This document shows positions 57,901 through 64,000 of a DNA stretch of 64,000 bases, one piece after another (the stretch's first letter is position 1; each line of letters opens with the position of its first letter). The stretch spans positions 1-64,000 of the forward strand of contig WNNJ02001684.1 of NCBI GenBank assembly GCA_012934845.2, read 5' to 3'. Made by a program: the position numbers and the translations under genes. This DNA comes from Pomphorhynchus laevis (Eukaryota; Acanthocephala; Palaeacanthocephala; Echinorhynchida; Pomphorhynchidae). Under the pieces are notes generated by a model. The model made no database searches and was not told the DNA's origin. It worked only from the letters and a program-made list of their open reading frames with translations.

Positions 57901-60900
57901 TTTTTAAGTTCAATGTTAATTTAAAGTTTGAAGTAATAAAGCCTGTCCGATCTTTGACCACAAAAGCAGACAGCATAATGTTTCATTGTTCTAATAACGT
58001 AATGTAATTTATGAAATGTTTTGTGATGAGTGCGCTGCTGTAGGTAAGAAGGTTAGCTACACAGGAGAAACACAGCGTCCTGATTCTGAACGGCTCAAGG
58101 AACATTTAAGAGCAGTACGAAACCCTGTAGCGCTTTCTTACGCCAGCAATACATGGGCCGCGCATATTCACAACAACATCCAAATGAGCAACCAAAGTGC
58201 AGCGCAAAGGTACTCTATCGAGCAGATAACGTTGTGTCACGAAAACTAATGAAGACAATCTTAATATAGAGTGCAGATAGCGACAAGAGCCTCAACAATA
58301 AAGACGAGGCGGTGGGCTAACTTGATTCGATGCAATGATAAATATTAATTATTTTATTAATTGTCAATGTATTTGTGACGATGTTAATTTGTGTTCCATG
58401 TTTTAGATGAGCCACTGACGGAGCCGTAACGCGGCGAAAGCTTTGGCAATATATAATAACTAACTCAGTTTTTGATCTGATTAACTTTTGCATGTTGATA
58501 AAATGTTTCTTAAACATTCAACATGTTCAATAATTAAGTTGTTTGGTTCATTAAATCTGTCATATTATTTTAATAAGTTTTGTCATAATAACTGACAAAA
58601 ACAATAGCTGTTATCCATTAGGTAACCAAGCTAACAAAATTTTATCAAAATGTTTGCATTAGCGCGTCAAGTGAGCCAATATGCGTCTAAAACTACGATA
58701 TAGGTGTGATGTGTATCAAACCGATAACTTAGTGGAACGATCTTACTGATTGTTCAATACGGCTTAGTTCTATCTATAATATGTTGACATCTCTACAAAA
58801 TGAATTTTTGTGTAAATGGTAAATACAATTCTGACTTCTACCGAGTGAATATACACAAATTTATTGGTTATAAAATCGACGTGGCTGTCACGTCGATATA
58901 TAATGAATATCTGTTTAAATTAATGTATTAATCTTTTTGTCATAGAATATTGACGAAACATGCACTCGTATACTATCATTTACTTCGATTTTTAATTGAT
59001 TATGTCAAATTTTATTAAATTTAATATGTAATAATTTATAACATAATAAATTTGTTTTATAATAAATTAAAATTTATTAAACAATTACCATTTAACTGTG
59101 GGGGTTGTTGATGAAAAAACTTGGCATCGAAACTGTGCTGTTTCTCCTTCCAAAACACTCGTGTCATTCATTCGCAATATGAATTTTGGCAATGCTTCTC
59201 TGCGATCTTAAATATACAAATATTTAAAATGAAATTTATTATAAAAGATATTTGGCAACAATTGTTGAACGAGTATACAAGAACGAGTATACAACAATAT
59301 GTGCATTATAATCTAGCACCAATCTAGCAAAGGTTAATTAAAAGATTAGAAACTAATTTATTTATCATATTAATTGATCTGTAGTTTGATGAAATGTTTA
59401 ATTAAATTAAAATATTTAAAAATTTTAAATATTTAAAAAATGACACCGTGGTATTATTACACGAATTATTAATATTCAATGTATACACACATAATTTATT
59501 CGAATTACGGATTTAATAGTAAACACCATATATTGCGAATTTTGATAAATAAAAATTGAACGATAAACGTTTTAACGCTGTAAATTTCTCACTTATTAAA
59601 GTCAGATTCATATTTACATGTCTAAATTGTAATCAATTTGTTTTCAAATCAACGTTATTTCTTCGATATACATTCAGTGTTTTATGCTTGACTTTTTATA
59701 AATTGCACTATTCAGCCACTTATAAATGACATCACTTTTGAGCCACTTATAAATGACAGCATTTTTGAGCCAATAAAAAATATCAATTTTGATTCAATTA
59801 CAAATGGAATTTTGTCCAATTATAAATGGCCATTTTGAGCCAATTTTATTACACAAAACGTCAAAATAATTGATATTATTTTCAAATGAATTGTTTTTAA
59901 TAAACTAATTTGAGAGTAGTTTATACTAATACTCATTGAATTAAAAAGAAACCGCAACGGGAACTAAAAAATATCCACTTTTCGAATTGATGTTGCTATC
60001 AGCATACATTGATTTCGATCGTACCGATATACCGATAAATAAATTTATTTTTGTTCATTAAATTGAAATATTTAACCAAAAATATAAACAGATATTTAAG
60101 GTAGCACATTCAATTAAAAGTAAATTTTAATTAAATAGAAAAGTTTTATTGCTCGCCAAAAACGTATATCAAAGAATTTTTTAGATGAGAAAGCAATTAA
60201 TATCCTAAAATTATTGTATATTAATTAAAGCAACAAAATTGATAATTGAATAACGCTCAACACGATTGAAAATGCGAATACTGATTACCAAACATTTGTA
60301 AATGTTTTTGATTAAATGTTTTTGGTCAAATCTTCTTCTTCAAATGTTCTATATAAAACTACGATATTTTAAGTATTTTTAATGAGACATCAACATTGAA
60401 ATTACCAAAACTAGTTTTGACTATAGTGTGAAGACTCGAGTCAGAATGAAGTGATCTATTTATATCAGCGAGGTTACCGATTGCTAGCGACCTTCTTCTT
60501 GATGAATTATTCTAAAAAAGAAAGTTTATTTGTTTTCGCAAAATTTATAAACGCTGCGATAAAATTACTTCAACTTGTAAGGTTTCCGTCTTTTCACGTA
60601 ATAATTTGTAATATTCTGGATTGATTTTAGATCCAGAATGCATCATCTGAAGCCATGGATGATTAAGAGCTTCTTGTGCAGACATGCGTTTACTTAAAGA
60701 ATATAGATATAATTCTAATAGAAAGATCATTTTTAACGATTAAACTAACGGTAAACAAAGAAGATAAGTAGAATGAAAAACTTCATGTTTGTAAATATTT
60801 ATATTACTATTTAGTAAAATAATTTAAAAAATAATTTACTAAATGTTGAATAATAAATATTAAAATAAAATAGAGTAACATCCCTGAGAGAATTATTATT

Positions 60901-61967
60901 GTAAAATGTATATTTTTATCGTCAAATTAAACAAATAATTTCTAATCGATTTTTAAGATTATCTAAGTGTCTATTGATAATCAATTGTATTTCTTAGCCA
61001 AATAGTTCAAAAAATTTCACCTTTATCGATTATTAAATAACATATTGTTTCGACTTTGAATTTGTTATTTCGATTTCACTTTAAATTTATCTAATTGAAT
61101 ATTTTATACTGATAAATATTATAATGAGATAGAAGTTAAATAAATTAAATTTATTATATAATTTAGTTAAAATTATTTAATATTGAATATTTCTTTAATA
61201 TATACGTATATATATTTATATATATAAATATATATAAATATATATATTTATATATATAAATATATTTATATTTGTATAAATATAAATATATATACAAATA
61301 TATATATATTTGTATATATATTTATATATACAAATCCAATATTCATTGGATTTGCGACATTTCAGAGTTTTCAATAAGGCATCTCCAAAATTTAGCGTCA
61401 AATACTCAACAAATGTATAGCGAAAGAAGGAACTGAGATCCAAAAACGATTGAGTATGTGAAAATCCCTGCTGATTTCGTATATATAGTCTAATTATATA
61501 ATATAATAAGATATTATACAATAATGCATTGCAGGATCACCAAATTTGGAAAATTCCGAGTTCACGGGCCTCTTCGTTTCAGGTGTGAGGGGTCTGTATA
61601 ACCCAGCTCTATATTTTTAAGTATAATAATTGCTTGCCATTTGCAATTAAATGAATTGGTGTAGAGAAAAACAAGCTCGTCAGCATTGAGGAATCTTAGT
61701 GTTTAGATAACTACTGCATTATAATATTTTACATTATGCATAATTAATAAAATAAAAAGATGCTTTCGATAGAAAATATATGATGCGAAAGTAAATTCTT
61801 ACTTTGGATCTTTTGTTAACAGATTACTTATAAAATCTCTGGCTTCTTCGGAATAATTTCCGAATCTGTGGAAATTTGTAAATTTGGTATCACATTTCTC
61901 AATGTTTTCTATGACTTCATCATGCTCCTCTCCGAATGGGTAGAGACCAGTTAATCTAAACACTGTA
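51805..61967 (-). CDS. Twitchin/projectin-like giant kinase, 3' half (kinase C-lobe, regulatory tail, Ig, Ig, tail)
   Basis: Exons 61803-61967, 60569-60692, 60406-60511, 59089-59206, 57640-57812, 55241-55621 and 51805-51941, all phase-consistent, giving about 400 residues. The C-lobe reads LTGLYPFGEEHDEVIENI, SEEARDFISNLL and DPNKRMSAQEALNHPWL, the pattern of titin-family kinases. Next come a basic/Ser tail (SSRRRSLAIGNLADINRSLH) where these kinases have their autoinhibitory segment, then SFDRREALPKFILR, equal to the FDRR.A.P.F..RP start of the first post-kinase Ig in twitchin and projectin. A second Ig follows, then a Ser/Arg-rich exon with a stop. Twitchin and projectin have five Igs here; this unit has two. 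The kinase N-lobe lies beyond 64000. Confidence 0.87.
51943..55240. other. Intron with a long AT-rich repeat field
   Basis: From 52570 to 54480 the DNA is almost all A and T with blocks such as ttatttattttatttactat. A segment of about 235 bp is directly duplicated (about 53700-53935 and 54078-54295, sharing aaatatcgtgtgaaatctta and ttcgaatctactgcttat). It resembles multiplied tails of the dispersed hairpin module. Confidence 0.6.
54487..54513. repeat. Short perfect hairpin
   Basis: AGAGAAC and GTTCTCT form a 7-bp stem around a 13-nt loop (acgcccatcggag), in a small GC-richer patch. A direct repeat (attgtaatcagttgaa, twice, 38 bp apart) follows at 54544-54600. Confidence 0.5.
55241..55621 (-). 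CDS. Second post-kinase Ig exon
   Basis: Symmetric phase 1-1 exon of 127 codons. A linker (ITEKIEPPQIMQSYFESRR) is followed by GPSFTYQLRSRVVAAGQPVK, LMCTYSG, ITWFKDDQPM, EDSGIYKCVAVNS and CQLLVTG, with both core Cys and the Trp present. Closest visible relative is the exon at 38373-38741. Confidence 0.95.
55622..57639. other. Intron, AT-rich, no exon seen
   Basis: Contains a repeated segment (agtgagctaataaatgtttc / agcgagttgataattatttc, near 56020 and 56540) and a 12-bp inverted pair aatttgacggca-like / tgccgtcaaatt near 57402-57478. Confidence 0.45.
57640..57812 (-). CDS. First post-kinase Ig, C-terminal half
   Basis: CRYGKEIKQSLRFVKSSKG, LLEIRKCTKEDQGNYEVVVS and NQYGEQSMERTLIVQ. The strand-F Cys is replaced by Val (GNYEVVV), as in the same Ig of twitchin and projectin (GEYIIRA). 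Confidence 0.92.
58010..58480 (+). pseudogene. GIY-YIG fragment of a second Penelope-like element
   Basis: Open frame 58016-58249 reads CDECAAVGKKVSYTGETQRP then SERLKEHLRAV and NTWAAHIHN, matching the YIGET.R....R.KEH......A.H core of Penelope GIY-YIG domains. The downstream GC-rich text ends with gccgtaacgcggcgaaagc, a hairpin (GCCG/CGGC) like those in Penelope-like 3' regions. It is unlike the AT-rich element at 47.7-51.3 kb. Broken and partial; inserted in an intron of the kinase unit. Confidence 0.6.
59089..59206 (-). CDS. First post-kinase Ig, N-terminal half
   Basis: DRREALPKFILRMNDTSVLE then GETAQFRCQVFSS (first Cys) and TVKW, with the Trp codon split TG|G at the donor. Phase 1 in, phase 2 out. 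Confidence 0.9.
59207..60405. other. Intron, AT-rich, short degenerate repeats
   Basis: Near 59710-59840 a phrase like ttgagccaattataaatgg recurs about five times with changes. No exon seen. Confidence 0.5.
60406..60511 (-). CDS. Regulatory-tail exon
   Basis: NNSSRRRSLAIGNLADINRS, LHSDSSLHTIVKTSF, phase 0 to phase 1. It matches in place and flavour the twitchin segment PLPPLGRISNYSSLRKHRP, the kinase regulatory region before the first Ig. Confidence 0.85.
60569..60692 (-). CDS. Kinase exon: C-lobe end and start of regulatory tail
   Basis: With the split Asn codon it reads DPNKRMSAQEALNHPWLQ, then NPEYYKLLREKTETLQVE, ending in phase 0 at gtaatt. KRM.A.EAL.HPWL closes the kinase fold. Confidence 0.93.
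61196..61336. repeat. TATA-type simple repeat
   Basis: Continuous atatat, tttatata and caaatata runs with self-complementary stretches, in the intron between the two kinase exons. Confidence 0.85.
61340..61760. other. Higher-complexity patch in a kinase intron
   Basis: GC-richer text (ttccgagttcacgggcctc, caggtgtgaggggtctgtat). The kinase exons on either side join exactly, so this is not a missing exon. Probably a mobile-element scrap. Confidence 0.35.
61803..61967 (-). CDS. Kinase exon: C-lobe G-H region
   Basis: VFRLTGLYPFGEEHDEVIEN, NFHRFGNYSEEARDFISNLL and TKDP, ending in phase 2 at gtaaga. Equivalent to LLSGLSPFAGEND...VSEEGKDFI.KLL of muscle giant kinases. The exon start is uncertain between 61967 and 61962, where two AG acceptors share one frame. 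Confidence 0.88.
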
Positions 61968-62890
61968 CTATTAAAACGAGAAAAAATTTAAAATATTAAA
62001 AATTTAAAAAATAGTATTACTTGAAAATATTTAAGTAATACTTCAATACTCAAATAATAGAAATCGAACATTAAGCTTTTAAATTTTTGAAAATATTAGA
62101 ATCTATTCAAGTAACAAATTAATTTCGCCTATGTAATAAACGTACCTTTCTTGTTTATTAAATTTAATATATAATTATATAAACCAGTAAAAATCGTTGG
62201 TTCTTTAAGATTGTATTTTAAAACCCAAGTGAATCATATTGTTGCATATTAATGTATACAAAATAAAATATTTTGAAATGTTTTTAATATAAAATAAATA
62301 TTTTTATTCTCAATTTAAATCGTTGATTAAAATATATTATATTAAACTAAAAATAAATTACTAAGAGAAAGTTTTCAAAATAAATTTATAAATATTAGAA
62401 AATATTAGTATAATATTTATAATATTTATAACATAACTAAATTATATATTAATAAATATATTTATTAATATTTATAATATTAGTATAATATCAATCTTAT
62501 ATTTATATAAGATTTATTAATATTACAGTCTATAAACAAATTTTGAATACATAATTATTTACTTTAAGTTTGTTATTGTATAATACAATAATATGCGTAA
62601 CTAGATTATTTTAATATAATCAATAACTCTTGTAGAATAACTCTATAATCGATAACTCAATAGAACTTGTAGGCTTATATCGTAAAGATAATATTTTAAG
62701 ATTTATTAAAATAAAATTTTAAATTACGAATATATTACTCAAATTTCAAAATATTATAAATTAAAAAAACTTAAAATATTACTAAAATTACTATTTGTCA
62801 AAGGAAAATAAAATTATCAAGTATTGCTAAAAATTGTACAATTGCTAAATAAATGTTATTTTTTACAATTAATACAATGTTATACATAAA
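61968..62890. other. Kinase-gene intron, AT-rich
   Basis: No kinase N-lobe or catalytic-loop exon (HRDLKPEN, DFG) was found in this stretch, so the rest of the kinase should lie right of the window. Confidence 0.5.
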
Positions 62891-64000
62891 GGAGGTTCCC
62901 GCAAATGGGCCCATGCATTATTACAGAACGACAAAATGCCGTAGACTTGCAAAATAATAAGTGAAATCAGTTTTTGAACACAGCGCCGAATTCGCTGTAT
63001 TGAGCTTTCATGAGGTTAATAGGGTTGGAACAGCTGGAACGCAGCGAGCGTAAACGTGCAGAAACTGAGCGTGCGATTTCAAAACTGATGTCTCGTTTCA
63101 TCTTTATGGCTAGATTGGTATAAGGACTCGTTGACCAATGCGTTAATATCTAAGCCGTGATTTTGATTAATCTTTCCGCTTCTTTGACCAGTCCTTCCAA
63201 AGTGGAGAAAATAAGAGTTATAAAAACCCCTTGTTCGACTAGAGCTATCAGCTCACTGTATTTAGCTTTCTTGAGCAGCTCGTTGTGTTTGAAGACACAC
63301 TCAGGCTTCCATGAAATGCTCGATTGAGCAGGTACAGCAAAAACATTAACGTCAAAACACGTTCGTTCAAATCAACCATCGTGCAACCGGAACAAACGAT
63401 GTCAAGGCGCGCCTTGGATCACGGGTTGTTGTTCGTTTGAAATGAAATATCTCCAGGAACCTCGGTTAGCTGAGGTTCGCTGGCTACGCAGTGAGATATG
63501 CGGCTAAGTTAGTGTGAGACGATGTCACTGACCGCATTATGCCGAATCGAAGGCATGGCTTTTCGTTTACATGATGAGGAATGAACAAGACTGATTCGAG
63601 TGCCGCAACTGCAATGGCTTATTCCAATATTAAGATCAGCGTGTCCGTACCGTGCATTCACAACATCTCTGAATTCGTTAGCAGAAAGATAAAATTTTTC
63701 ATGCTTGAGCGGAAGAGCACTTAACCACGAAGACGCTTCATTGCGAGCAGCATGTGCGATCAGATTGCTGGTTGCGGGTATCGCTAAAATCGGGACTTTA
63801 AAAAAGCGTTCTTGGTGTGACTGTGATCGTAGGTTCTTGATTTCGCAAAACATGGCTTTCAGCTTATCACTTAGGCTATCACCACCTAAACCGGAATCAT
63901 ACGTTGAAATAGTAAGTTTGAGGTTTTGCGTTCAAGTGTGGCTGTAATCGCGGGGTCTCCGATACCAACACCTCTAAATTTTACGGGCGAGCCTGATATT
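62890..64000 (-). pseudogene. Decayed mobile-element C-terminal domain (Cys/His motif, SIRHN-D motif)
   Basis: The minus-strand frame 63853-63509 reads EASSWLSALPLKHEKFYLSA, NEFRDVVNARYG, SHCSCGTRISLVHSSSC and MPSIRHNAVSDIV. The pattern W..ALP....FYL...EFRD....RYG....CSCG......H...C....SIRHN..RD marks a C-terminal domain attached to reverse transcriptase-like proteins in many invertebrates; the C.CG..H..C and HN..D spacing recalls the endonuclease end of R2-type elements. Related text continues left in other frames to about 62930. Several breaks; the exact family is unsure. GC content rises sharply at 62890. Confidence 0.55.

Noticed and set aside
61216-61521. 101-residue minus-strand frame rich in Ile and Tyr
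   Set aside because: The C-terminal half is the TATA-type simple repeat, and it lies in an intron between two kinase exons that join exactly.
63705-63947. 80-residue plus-strand frame
   Set aside because: Antisense shadow of the minus-strand mobile-element domain, which carries the recognisable Cys/His and SIRHN motifs.

Overview
This window is strongly AT-rich invertebrate nuclear DNA. The muscle giant-kinase exons, long repeat-filled introns and transposon mix suggest an arthropod or other ecdysozoan; the species cannot be named from the sequence. Genes were read by following splice sites and codon phase by eye. No rRNA, tRNA or CRISPR array was recognised.

Layout. (1) 188-15270, minus strand: seven exons of a tubulin tyrosine ligase-like glutamylase (TTLL6/TTLL13 type), running off the left edge. 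Its introns hold foldback MITEs, Penelope-like fragments and an old LINE copy. (2) 15271-26200: intergenic, with a 2 kb satellite at 18.2-20.2 kb. (3) 26201-40328, minus strand: a complete-looking 10-exon gene for about 574 residues with four Ig domains. It resembles the C-terminal end of twitchin/projectin but has its own start exon. (4) 40.4-51.7 kb: mostly mobile DNA, including a LINE of about 3.0 kb flanked by an 11-bp target-site duplication (43.2-46.2 kb) and a Penelope-like element with the endonuclease before the reverse transcriptase (47.7-51.3 kb). (5) 51805-61967, minus strand: the 3' half of a twitchin/projectin-like kinase gene (kinase C-lobe, regulatory tail, Ig, Ig, Ser/Arg-rich tail, stop), running off the right edge. 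(6) 62.9-64.0 kb: a worn mobile-element fragment.

How the parts relate. The two muscle-type units lie head to tail and their junction exons share phase 1. They could be one giant gene with alternative ends, or a twitchin-like gene split in two. The last Ig exon of the first unit (55241-55621) and the first Ig exon of the second (38373-38741) are close relatives, which points to a tandem duplication at the junction.

The most unusual items are: a hammerhead ribozyme motif with every core base on the minus strand at 34405-34490; the split or alternatively ended giant-kinase locus; a LINE lineage without an endonuclease domain whose two copies share one in-frame stop; the permuted Penelope-like element; and a palindromic 18-bp minisatellite inside the older LINE copy.
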